Translations under genes and position numbers: made by a program
Notes under the pieces: model-generated
What the model saw: only the letters and a program-made list of their open reading frames with translations
Told to the model about the DNA's origin: nothing
The model's database searches: none
IMG/VR virus record: IMGVR_UViG_3300044646_001426
Location: 1-30,640 of that record
From: a virus
Direction: 5' to 3' (one strand)
Length of the DNA: 30,640 nt
Shown here: positions 1 through 6,851 of the stretch, one piece after another
How the letters are laid out: each line of letters starts with the position of its first letter
Position numbering within the stretch: the stretch's first letter is position 1

Positions 1-114
1 AAGTTCCCATGGCCATCAAGACCAAAGCGCAAACCATTGAAGAAGAAACGAAAACAAAACAGAAGCACAAAATGGATCGAGCGCATCGAGGCCAAGCTCG
101 CCGACTCCGAATGA
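1..114 (+). CDS. C-terminal end of an unidentified upstream gene (partial)
   Basis: An open frame runs from the left edge to a TGA at 112-114, giving 37 residues. It is very basic at first (about residues 8-24 are rich in Lys and Arg) and ends in a short helical-looking stretch, IERIEAKLADSE. The start lies outside the window and no family is recognisable from this fragment. It sits about 100 bases upstream of the terminase small subunit, where lambda-like phages often carry small late-control or HNH genes, but nothing here identifies it. A different frame (9-197) is also open; I prefer this one because its C-terminus looks more protein-like. Confidence 0.4.
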   Translation, partial: KFPWPSRPKRKPLKKKRKQNRSTKWIERIEAKLADSE

Positions 115-197
115 GGGGGGCGGCATGGGAACCCTACCGAAATGGTTCAACCATCGCAGTTTGCCAGTCGCTCGCTTCTTTTTTGAGCGTTGCATAG

Positions 198-215
198 TTT
201 GACATCGTTGCATTG
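198..215 (+). promoter_or_regulatory. TTTGACA boundary motif before the terminase small subunit
   Basis: TTTGACA occupies 198-204 and the TTG start candidate of the next gene follows 8 bases later. It is the first of nine gene-boundary copies of this heptamer in the window. There is no -10 hexamer at a normal distance, so it is not called a sigma-70 promoter here. Confidence 0.35.
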
Positions 216-875
216 TCCGTGGGAATCACGGAATTAAGCAACAGCCTCGGCATCGACAAGTCGGTCGTCTCCCGCCTCGTCAAGAAAGGCATGCCCACGA
301 CCTCCGTGGACGCCGCCCAGGCGTGGCGTGAGACGAACGCACCGCCGAGGGCCAAGCGCGGCCAGCGCGGCGAAGCGCCACCTCCGCCGAAACTCTCAAA
401 GGTCGCCGAACCTCCGAGAGTGTCAGAGCCTGCCGACCCTCTGCCAGTTCCTCCACCGCCGCCGGTTCACGACAGCGCACCCGAGCCGGACGACGAAGAC
501 AACACGCCGCGCCAATCCCTCCGCCGCGCCCGCCTTGCCGAGAAGGTCGGTTACAACGAACTCGTCATCTGCAAGCGCAACGGCGGCTCGGTCGAAGACA
601 TCCGCAAGGCAAACCAAATCTATATCGCCAGCCGGAACAACCGCATCAAAGCCGAGAAGGATTTCAAAGACTGGCAACGCCAGGAAGCCATCACCCTCTT
701 CTACGACGAAGCGCGCGACATCACGAGCCGCCCGCACATCACCGCCAAGCAGCTCCTCGAAGTCATGCCCAAGACCCTCGCCACCCGGCTGCACGGCCAG
801 CCGCAGAAAACCATCGAAGCCACCCTTGCCGAGTGGGCCGACAACCTCACGACCATCATCCGAAAAGCCATATGA
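213..875 (+). CDS. terS: Terminase small subunit, Nu1-like
   Basis: A protein of about 220 residues, predicted to recognise the packaging site and load the large subunit onto DNA at the start of genome packaging. The N-terminus (ITELSNSLGIDKSVVSRLV, about residues 4-22) has the form of the winged helix-turn-helix of Nu1-type small subunits. A Pro-rich linker follows (about 45-95), then a helical, charged C-terminal half expected to mediate oligomerisation and large-subunit contact. No ATG lies near the start; TTG at 213 or GTG at 219 are the only reasonable choices after the in-frame TAG at 195-197. Its stop overlaps the next start as ATGA. It is separated from the large subunit by four cargo genes, which is unusual. 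The call rests on the HTH and position rather than strong sequence recognition. Confidence 0.75.
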   Translation: MSVGITELSNSLGIDKSVVSRLVKKGMPTTSVDAAQAWRETNAPPRAKRGQRGEAPPPPKLSKVAEPPRVSEPADPLPVPPPPPVHDSAPEPDDEDNTPRQSLRRARLAEKVGYNELVICKRNGGSVEDIRKANQIYIASRNNRIKAEKDFKDWQRQEAITLFYDEARDITSRPHITAKQLLEVMPKTLATRLHGQPQKTIEATLAEWADNLTTIIRKAI

Positions 876-1381
876 CCATCGAACACCTCAAAACCTCCGA
901 CCTCATCCCCTACGCGCGCAACGCGAAAAAGCACGACGCCAGCCAAGTCGCCAAGCTCGCCGGGAGCATCCGCGAGTTCGGCTTTACCAACCCCGTCCTC
1001 ATCGACAAGGACAACGGCATCATCGCCGGTCACGGGCGCGTGCTCGCCGCTCAATCCCTCGCCCTCGAGGCCGTCCCCTGCATCCGCCTCGGCCACCTCA
1101 CCGACACGCAGCGCCGAGCCTACATCCTCGCCGACAACCGCCTCGCCGAGATCGGCGGCGGGTGGGATGAGGAAATGCTCAAGCTCGAGCTGGCGGATCT
1201 ATCACAAAATGCGGATCTCGATTTCGACCTGACCGGATTTTCAGATACCGACCTGCACAAGCTTTTGATCGAAACAAAAGAAGACGCACCTCCTGATGAC
1301 TTCAAAGAATTCGATGAGGGCATCGAGACGGATCACAAGTGCCCGCGCTGCGGATACGAATGGAGCGGCAAGACGAAATGA
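872..1381 (+). CDS. ParB/Srx-fold protein with C-terminal zinc ribbon
   Basis: 169 residues starting at the ATG that overlaps the terminase stop (ATGA). Residues about 5-95 match the ParB N-terminal/sulfiredoxin fold: an N-terminal strand with SDLIPYARNAKKH, a helix, a PVLIDKDNGIIAGHGR segment carrying the GHGR phosphate-binding motif at about 53-56, and a LADNRLAE helix. The C-terminus ends in a single CPRCGYEW knuckle, half of a zinc ribbon. In phages and mobile elements such domains are frequently fused to or placed beside DNA methyltransferases, and some are nucleases or nucleotide-dependent switches. Here the next gene is a cytosine methyltransferase, overlapped by ATGA at 1378-1381. Its role is unknown. 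I infer DNA binding, or control or targeting of the modification enzymes, rather than plasmid partition, because no ParA is present. Confidence 0.8.
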   Translation: MTIEHLKTSDLIPYARNAKKHDASQVAKLAGSIREFGFTNPVLIDKDNGIIAGHGRVLAAQSLALEAVPCIRLGHLTDTQRRAYILADNRLAEIGGGWDEEMLKLELADLSQNADLDFDLTGFSDTDLHKLLIETKEDAPPDDFKEFDEGIETDHKCPRCGYEWSGKTK

Positions 1382-2694
1382 ATGCAAAAATAATTTTGCG
1401 AGAATTTGGGGGGGGGGAGGTTGAGCGTTCAATCGATCTCCCAGCTCCAACCATAATGGCTGGAGGAATAGCTGCGGTAGGACACTCACAGTATTTCATA
1501 CAGCCTTCGAATTCAAAGCATGAGACAAAAACCGAAATGAATAAACCTCCTTACAAAGTCCCAAGCATGGAGGAAATCCGTGCGCTCCCCTGGAATGGAT
1601 TCACCGCAGCCTCCACATTCAGCGGGTGCGGCGGTTCCTCTACAGGCTACCGCATGGCAGGGTTCAAGTTGCTATGGGCTTCGGAGTTTATCGACGCAGC
1701 CCGTGATTCTTACAAAGCAAACGCCGCTCCACACACGATCGTCGACGGCAGGGACATCCGCGAAGTCCAACCCGAGGACATTCTAAAGGCTACCGGCCTT
1801 AAGCCCGGCGAGCTTGACCTGTTCGACGGTTCCCCGCCGTGCGCTTCATTTTCTACCGCAGGGAAACGCGAAGCCGGATGGGGCAAGGTAAAAAAATACA
1901 GCGACAAGGAGCAAAGGACAGACGACTTGTTTTTTGAATATTCTCGGCTCATCCGTGGCCTACAGCCTAAAACTTTTGTCGCTGAAAATGTCAGCGGCCT
2001 CATCAAAGGAACCGCAAAAGGCTACTTCCTCGAAATCCTCAAAGAACTCAAGTCCTGCGGCTATCGCGTGAGTTGCAAAGTCCTCGATGCGCAATGGCTC
2101 GGCGTCCCGCAAACAAGACAGCGGACTATTTTTATCGGCGTGCGTGAAGACCTCGGCATCGATCCAGTTCATCCCAAGCCGCTCGCGTATCGCTACAGCG
2201 TGCGGGATGCGCTGCCGTGGATAACTCGAGTTGTTCATGATACTTCAGGCCAGTTTGGGGTAGGAGAAATCACAGACCGGCCAAGCCCAGCGATTACCGT
2301 TGGCGTGAACTCAGTGAACAGCCTGCATTTTAAGGTTGATGGGCCAGAACCAGAAACCGACATAAGCCGCTACGCTATCGGCGCAGAGTGGGACAATTTA
2401 AAACCCGGCGAGCAGTCCGACAAATACTTCAATCTTGTTCGGACCGATCCAGACAAGCCAAGCCCAACCGTATGCGGGTCGCATGGTAATAGCTCAACGG
2501 CTGGGATTACGCACCCGCATGAAAAGCGAAAATTCACCATCGCCGAACTCAAACGCATCTGCGGATTCCCTGATGACTTTATTCTGAAAGGAACCTACGC
2601 GCAGCAATGGGAACGCTGCGGGCGTGCCGTCCCTCCCGTCATGATGTCGCACATCGCCGCAACAGTGCGCGACGAAATACTCAGGAAGCTCTAA
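1378..2694 (+). CDS. C5-cytosine DNA methyltransferase family enzyme with an altered motif X
   Basis: 438 residues from the ATG coupled to the ParB stop; an internal ATG at 1537 (residue 54) would give 385 residues and sits just before the first recognisable domain. Family motifs are clear: motif I FSGCGGSSTGYRMAGF at about 81, motif IV DGSPPC with the catalytic Cys at 155, motif VI ENV, motif VIII QTRQRTIFIGV, and motif X CGRAVPPVM near 414. The usual Gly-Asn of motif X is Gly-Arg (codon 2623-2625). The enzyme should attack cytosine C6 and transfer a group from a SAM-type donor to C5. Residues 1-53 contain a 10-G tract and a stretch (ERSIDLPAPTIMAGG) resembling the internal 'PAPT' strands seen later at about 300-370, as if a piece of a second methyltransferase were joined on. 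No restriction endonuclease lies nearby. Confidence 0.9.
   Translation: MNAKIILREFGGGEVERSIDLPAPTIMAGGIAAVGHSQYFIQPSNSKHETKTEMNKPPYKVPSMEEIRALPWNGFTAASTFSGCGGSSTGYRMAGFKLLWASEFIDAARDSYKANAAPHTIVDGRDIREVQPEDILKATGLKPGELDLFDGSPPCASFSTAGKREAGWGKVKKYSDKEQRTDDLFFEYSRLIRGLQPKTFVAENVSGLIKGTAKGYFLEILKELKSCGYRVSCKVLDAQWLGVPQTRQRTIFIGVREDLGIDPVHPKPLAYRYSVRDALPWITRVVHDTSGQFGVGEITDRPSPAITVGVNSVNSLHFKVDGPEPETDISRYAIGAEWDNLKPGEQSDKYFNLVRTDPDKPSPTVCGSHGNSSTAGITHPHEKRKFTIAELKRICGFPDDFILKGTYAQQWERCGRAVPPVMMSHIAATVRDEILRKL
1408..1417 (+). repeat. G10 homopolymer near the methyltransferase start
   Basis: Ten consecutive G residues lie 30 bases after the first ATG of the methyltransferase gene. In the current length the frame from 1378 stays open into the enzyme. 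Gain or loss of one G would break translation from 1378 but not from the internal ATG at 1537. Such tracts are typical slip sites. Confidence 0.85.
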
Positions 2695-2695
2695 T

Positions 2696-4063
2696 ATGTG
2701 CGGAATCGCTGGCGCGACAAATACAAGCCGGGAAAAAGTGCAGGGGATGCTGGACCGCATTCAGCACAGGGGGCCAGATGGGCAGGGCATCTTTGACCAC
2801 GCGGGAGTCATGCATGGGCATGTTCGCTTGGCGCTTGTCGATTTAACCTCTGCCTCGTCACAACCCTTTCGGCGTGACGGAGCCACACTGACTTTCAATG
2901 GAGAAATCTGGAACTTCCGCGACTTGCGGGCCGAGCTGGAAGCGCACGGCGAAAAGTTTGTGAGCACTGGAGACACGGAGGTTTTTTTAGCGATGCTGAA
3001 CCGGTTCGGCCTTTCTGCTCTTGAAAAAATCGACGGCATGTTTGCCTTCGCTTGGTCATCAAAAGCTGGAGAGCATTGGCTTGTCCGCGACAGCTTTGGG
3101 AAGGTGCCGCTTTATGTTGGCAAAACGCGAGGCGGCTATATGTGGGCGAGTGAGCGAAAGGCTTTCCCCTTCGGTATGCAACCCATCTCCGTGCCGCCTG
3201 GATATGCTTTTAATTTACTCACTGGAGAATGGCGCAAGTGGTATAAAATGCCGCAACCTACGCACTGCGGACAGGATCAGGTTTTAACATACCTGCGGGA
3301 AGGCGTAGGCAAACGGCTGGATGCTGATGCGCCTGTGTGTTGTTTGATCTCTGGCGGTCTCGATAGCAGCATCATTCTGGCCTTGGCAAAGGAGCGCCGT
3401 GCGGATGTCGTCGCATTCACTGCCGTTTACAATCCGGCATCTGACGACGCAAAGAGCGCGCGGCGGTTATGCTCGGATTTAGGCGTCCCGCTTTTCGAGG
3501 TGCCGGTTACACTCGATGAGTCAGGAATAACGCAAGCGATGCAGGCCATCGAAATCCCATCAAAGGCTCAAATCGAAATCGCCACCCTATGCCTGCCGCT
3601 TGCAAAGCGTGTTTATGCTGAAGGATTCCGCGCGTGTTTGTCGGGTGAAGCGGCAGATGAGATTTTCGGCGGGTATGGGAATTTCTGCATCCAAGCATCA
3701 AAGCAAAACGATGCGGGCGTCATTGAGTTAAGGAAGGCACTACTTAGCAAAATGGCACGAGGTAATTTCGTGCGATGCAACAAAGCATTCATGGCTCATG
3801 GCGTAGAATGCCGGCTCCCCTTCATGGAACAGCGCCTTGTCGAGTCAGCTATCCAACTTGGCAAAAGCGACTCAAGACCCGGCAAGGTTTTACTCAAAGA
3901 AGCCTGCAAAAACATTCTTCCGACATGGGTAATAAAACGAGTGAAAGACACCTTCCAAGGCGGCAGCGGAATCTCAGATGAGATTGCGAAACGCTACACA
4001 TCACCAATCAAATACTACAACGCCGAGATGCGTAAAATGTTCGGCTACCTTCCAGAAAACTAA
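2696..4063 (+). CDS. Glutamine-dependent asparagine-synthetase-like amidotransferase (AsnB family, compact)
   Basis: 455 residues, about 100 shorter than typical AsnB. The N-terminal class II glutaminase domain is intact: MCGIAG with the Cys2 nucleophile, RGPDG, a RLALVDLTS loop, NGEIWN, a GDTEV segment and RDSFGKVPLY. The C-terminal synthetase domain has the pyrophosphate loop SGGLDSS (about 220), SGEAADEIFGGY (about 315), CRLPFMEQRL and the KVLLKEACKNILP segment with its conserved Lys. It should therefore hydrolyse glutamine and channel ammonia to an AMP-activated carboxylate. In bacteria the acceptor is aspartate, but in a phage modification block the acceptor could be a carboxylated base. 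The ATG follows the methyltransferase stop by one base and the stop overlaps the next start (TAATG), so the genes are co-translated. Its codon use is less C-rich than the structural genes, suggesting separate acquisition. Confidence 0.9.
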   Translation: MCGIAGATNTSREKVQGMLDRIQHRGPDGQGIFDHAGVMHGHVRLALVDLTSASSQPFRRDGATLTFNGEIWNFRDLRAELEAHGEKFVSTGDTEVFLAMLNRFGLSALEKIDGMFAFAWSSKAGEHWLVRDSFGKVPLYVGKTRGGYMWASERKAFPFGMQPISVPPGYAFNLLTGEWRKWYKMPQPTHCGQDQVLTYLREGVGKRLDADAPVCCLISGGLDSSIILALAKERRADVVAFTAVYNPASDDAKSARRLCSDLGVPLFEVPVTLDESGITQAMQAIEIPSKAQIEIATLCLPLAKRVYAEGFRACLSGEAADEIFGGYGNFCIQASKQNDAGVIELRKALLSKMARGNFVRCNKAFMAHGVECRLPFMEQRLVESAIQLGKSDSRPGKVLLKEACKNILPTWVIKRVKDTFQGGSGISDEIAKRYTSPIKYYNAEMRKMFGYLPEN

Positions 4064-4707
4064 TGACAATCCCAACCGACTGGACTTTCAAAACCGCCGA
4101 TGTCGCAGGAGCTTTTGACCGGCATGTGCGCGAGCAACTTCCGTGGTATGACCTCACGACGGGAGTGGTCGCGCATGTGGCGCGGCACTACATACCGGAG
4201 GGCGGGCGCGTGTATGATATTGGAGCCAGCACAGGGAATGTCGGGAACGCTATCGCGGACACACTTACAGCCCGCAAGGCGGAACTAATTCCCATCGATA
4301 ATTCGGCGGCCATGTCGGAAATCTATTGCGGCCCCGGCAGCCTTGTCATCGCAGACGCTGCCGAGTTTGATTATCAACCCTTCGACCTTGCCGTTCTTTT
4401 CTTGTGCTTGATGTTTGTCCCACCATCGAAGCGCGGGGAATTTATCGCTCGGCTTCGTTCTCGCATCCGGCCAGGCGGGGCGATCATTGTTTTCGACAAG
4501 TGCGAACCGGCCACAGGCTATGTCGCCACGGTCCTCTGGCGGCTGGCACTCGCAGGCAAGACGGCGGCAGGAGTAGACGCCCGCGAGATATTGGCAAAAG
4601 AGCTATCCCTTGGAGGCATCCAGCGACCGATCAACCCGCGCGAAATAGAACCCGCCACCGAGATTTTCCGCTTTGGAGATTTCGCCGGATGGATTATCGA
4701 GCCATGA
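4063..4707 (+). CDS. CmoA-like class I SAM-dependent enzyme (candidate carboxy-SAM synthase)
   Basis: 214 residues with a Rossmann SAM fold. Motif I is VYDIGASTGNVG (about 50-61) and motif II is LIPIDNSAAM (about 75-84), both very close in pattern to CmoA, which has YDLGCSLGAAT and IIAIDNSPAM. The preceding REQLPWYD also resembles the SVPGY region of CmoA. The middle (LFLCLMFVPPSKRGEF, then IRPGGAIIVFDK) and the end (FRFGDFAGWI) follow CmoA order as well. CmoA converts SAM plus prephenate into carboxy-SAM. If that activity is conserved, this gene supplies an unusual donor to the adjacent cytosine methyltransferase. Alternatively it is an ordinary methyltransferase of the same fold. The start overlaps the upstream stop (TAATG) and its stop overlaps the terminase large subunit start (ATGA). 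Confidence 0.75.
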   Translation: MTIPTDWTFKTADVAGAFDRHVREQLPWYDLTTGVVAHVARHYIPEGGRVYDIGASTGNVGNAIADTLTARKAELIPIDNSAAMSEIYCGPGSLVIADAAEFDYQPFDLAVLFLCLMFVPPSKRGEFIARLRSRIRPGGAIIVFDKCEPATGYVATVLWRLALAGKTAAGVDAREILAKELSLGGIQRPINPREIEPATEIFRFGDFAGWIIEP

Positions 4708-6407
4708 CCCCCGCCGCCGAAGCCCTACGCGAACACCTGCGCTCGATCTACGCGCCGATTGACCGGCGCACCGTTACCGAGTGGTGCGCTGACGAGGTGA
4801 TATTGAGCGAGCGGCAGACGCAGATGCCCGGAGCATTTTCGACACGCCTCACGCCCTACCTCCGCGAGCCGCTCGAGTGCTTCGGCGATGTCGATGTTTC
4901 CGACCTCGTCCTCGTCTTCGGCACGCAGACCGGCAAGACCACGATGGTGCAAGCAGGCACCGCCTGGCGCATCGTGAACAAGCCGCAGCCCGTCGTGTGG
5001 GTCATGCCCACCGAAGGCCTCGCCCGATCATTCTCCGAGACGCGCTGGCTCCCGCTCTTCGACGACAGCGCCACGCTCGCCGCTCAGAAGCCAGCGGACC
5101 GGCACCGATTCAAAAACCTCGAGCAGCATTTTTCGCGGTGCTCGCTCGTCTTCGTCGGCAGCAACTCCCCGGCAAACCTCGCCAGCCGCCCCGCCGGACT
5201 CCTTCTTATGGACGAGGTGGACAAATTCGCCCGCGAGACCGACCAAGAAACCTCCGCGCTTTTCCTCGCGGAGAACCGCACCAAGTCCTTCGTCGGCGCG
5301 CTTCGCGTCAAGACCAGCACACCCACCACGCCGGACGGCGCGATATGGCAGGAGTTTTTGAAAGGCACGCAGGAAAAATTCATGCTCGAGTGCCCGCATT
5401 GCCACGAGCGCATCGAGCTTTTGTGGGAGCAGGTAAAGTGGGACACCGAGGCGAAAGTGGCCGGCAAGTGGAACATGGCGCGCGTCGAAGAGTCCACTCG
5501 CTACATTTGCCAGCGGTGCGGAGGCGAGTGGAACGACGGCCAGAAGATCGAAGCCCTGCAAGACGGCAAATGGCAGGCCACAAACCCCAGCGCCCAGCGC
5601 GGCTTTCGCAGCTTCCACCTTAATTCCCTCTACGCGCCGTGGCGCTCCTGCACATTCGGCGCGCTCGCGGTGAAATTCCTACGCGACAAGGACACGCTCA
5701 ACGGCCTCCAAGATTTCACCAACAGCACGATGGCCATGCCGTGGGAGCAGGTCGAGACCAGCATTGGAGACGCCAACATCCTCAGCCTCCGAGGCGACTA
5801 CACGCGCGGCACCTGCCCGATCGAGCCAGCGCACATCGTCACCTGCGCCGACATCGGCCAGGATAAACAGCACTGGACCACGGTCGCCTTCGACGCCAAC
5901 GGCCAGAGCTATGTCCTCGACTACGGCACCACGCTCACCATCGAAGACCTCCTCGCCGACTCGCCCCGCCGCATCTACCGCACGCCCAGCGGGCAGGAAG
6001 TCCGCCCCGAGTGCGGCCTCATGGATTCCGGCTTCGCCACCTTCCGCGTTTACACCGCTTGCCAAGTCAGCGCCGGATTCTGGCACGCCGCCAAAGGCTC
6101 CGGCGCAACCTTCGGCAGCCGCATCGGGCGCACCGTCATAGACGACTTCCCCGGCGTCGTGCTTTACACCTTCGTCGACCACGCCATCAAAACGGAACTC
6201 TTCATCGACCGCATCCGCAACGGCAAGCCCCCGCTCGCCATCCCGCGCGACACCACCGAGGACTTCCTACGCGGCATGAGCGGACAGCGCCTCGTCCCCC
6301 GCAAGACCGCCACCGGGCAAGAGTTCGTCTGGAAATCCGTGGCGCAAGATCACTACATGGACGCCGTGAAACTCTGCCATGTCGCCTGGCACATCTTGAA
6401 AAACTGA
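4704..6407 (+). CDS. terL: Terminase large subunit, GpA type
   Basis: 567 residues. The packaging motor ATPase plus nuclease that pumps DNA into the prohead and cuts concatemers. The ATPase domain shows Walker A FGTQTGKTT (about 72-80), LVFVGSNSPANLASRPAG ahead of Walker B LLLMDE (about 166-171), and the coupling region KTSTPTTPDG. Two CxxC pairs (ECPHCHE, and CQRCGGEW about 60 residues later) form the zinc-binding insert seen in lambda gpA relatives. The C-terminal half carries acidic residues expected for the RNase H-like nuclease (TCADIGQDKQHW, GLMDSGFAT and HYMDAVKLCH near the end). The ATG at 4704 overlaps the previous stop; an upstream extension in the same frame from 4404 has no merit because it overlaps the CmoA-like gene entirely. 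The length is slightly below lambda gpA (641), so the extreme termini may be reduced. Confidence 0.95.
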   Translation: MTPAAEALREHLRSIYAPIDRRTVTEWCADEVILSERQTQMPGAFSTRLTPYLREPLECFGDVDVSDLVLVFGTQTGKTTMVQAGTAWRIVNKPQPVVWVMPTEGLARSFSETRWLPLFDDSATLAAQKPADRHRFKNLEQHFSRCSLVFVGSNSPANLASRPAGLLLMDEVDKFARETDQETSALFLAENRTKSFVGALRVKTSTPTTPDGAIWQEFLKGTQEKFMLECPHCHERIELLWEQVKWDTEAKVAGKWNMARVEESTRYICQRCGGEWNDGQKIEALQDGKWQATNPSAQRGFRSFHLNSLYAPWRSCTFGALAVKFLRDKDTLNGLQDFTNSTMAMPWEQVETSIGDANILSLRGDYTRGTCPIEPAHIVTCADIGQDKQHWTTVAFDANGQSYVLDYGTTLTIEDLLADSPRRIYRTPSGQEVRPECGLMDSGFATFRVYTACQVSAGFWHAAKGSGATFGSRIGRTVIDDFPGVVLYTFVDHAIKTELFIDRIRNGKPPLAIPRDTTEDFLRGMSGQRLVPRKTATGQEFVWKSVAQDHYMDAVKLCHVAWHILKN

Positions 6408-6410
6408 CCT

Positions 6411-6623
6411 GTGAAAAAATCCCAACTCTGGAAAATCTATGTGGCAAAAAATCCCGCTTTCGAGCGCGATGGAAATGTTACTTTGTCAACGCGCGGCCTG
6501 CGCAAGCTCTTCGACCAGACATGGGACTTGGCCTACCACGAAGGCGAAGATGAGATCGAACACACGCCGGTCACCGACTCAAAAGGCGTGGATGACCTCA
6601 TGAAAATCTTCGGCATGTCCTGA
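6411..6623 (+). CDS. Small protein of unknown function
   Basis: 70 residues from a GTG at 6411, three bases after the terminase stop. It is mixed-charge with several aromatic residues (SQLWKIYVAKNPAF at the start, then RGLRKLFDQTWDLAYHEGEDE) and no membrane segment or Cys. Position just after the large terminase is where gpW-type or other head-joining proteins can occur, but the better candidate for that role lies immediately upstream of the portal. No family recognised. The gene is probably translated by re-initiation from the terminase message. Confidence 0.6.
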   Translation: MKKSQLWKIYVAKNPAFERDGNVTLSTRGLRKLFDQTWDLAYHEGEDEIEHTPVTDSKGVDDLMKIFGMS

Positions 6624-6625
6624 TC

Positions 6626-6686
6626 ATTTCGGTGCGTTCACCGAAATGCTCCCCGAACTTTTCCCCGAACTTTTCTCCGAACCTTT
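6626..6686 (+). repeat. Perfect hairpin overlapping a four-unit 12-bp tandem repeat
   Basis: A perfect 9-bp inverted repeat (ATTTCGGTG at 6626-6634 and CACCGAAAT at 6639-6647, loop CGTT) begins three bases after a stop codon. Its right arm is the first unit of a 12-bp series: 6639-6650, 6651-6662, 6663-6674 and 6675-6686. Units two and three are identical (CCCCGAACTTTT), and the others share the core NCCGAA. One helical turn is about 10.5 bp, so successive units face nearly the same side of the helix. It lies about 80 bp upstream of a promoter, so it may be a protein-binding array or a transcript-ending structure. Confidence 0.7.
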
Positions 6687-6767
6687 TACCTGAACCGCCC
6701 GCCGAGCTAGGTTTTAAGCGGCTCCGCAAGCCTCCAAAATTATTTTCATTTTCTTGAAAAAAAGTTG

Positions 6768-6795
6768 TTGACGAGAAATCAAGAGGGTGTATTTT
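6768..6795 (+). promoter_or_regulatory. Sigma-70-type promoter for the small-gene operon
   Basis: TTGACG at 6768-6773 and TATTTT at 6790-6795 are separated by 16 bp in an AT-rich stretch, with an A/T-rich tract just upstream (6741-6763). Transcription would begin near 6802, about 50 bases before the ATG at 6852. It is the clearest sigma-70-like promoter in the window and would let the genes at 6852-8458 be expressed independently of the late operon. Confidence 0.65.
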
Positions 6796-6851
6796 GTCCA
6801 TAGATCGAAGGCACCACGCCAACGACGAAAACAAAAAACCAAAACGACAAA

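Noticed and set aside
328-1170. Arg/Pro/Ser-rich + strand open frame across the terminase small subunit and ParB-like genes
   Set aside because: Its composition is that of a shifted reading of GC-rich genes, with no domain pattern and two well-supported genes beneath it.
1378-2694. Restriction-modification system
   Set aside because: No endonuclease gene accompanies the methyltransferase, and the linked genes fit base modification better.
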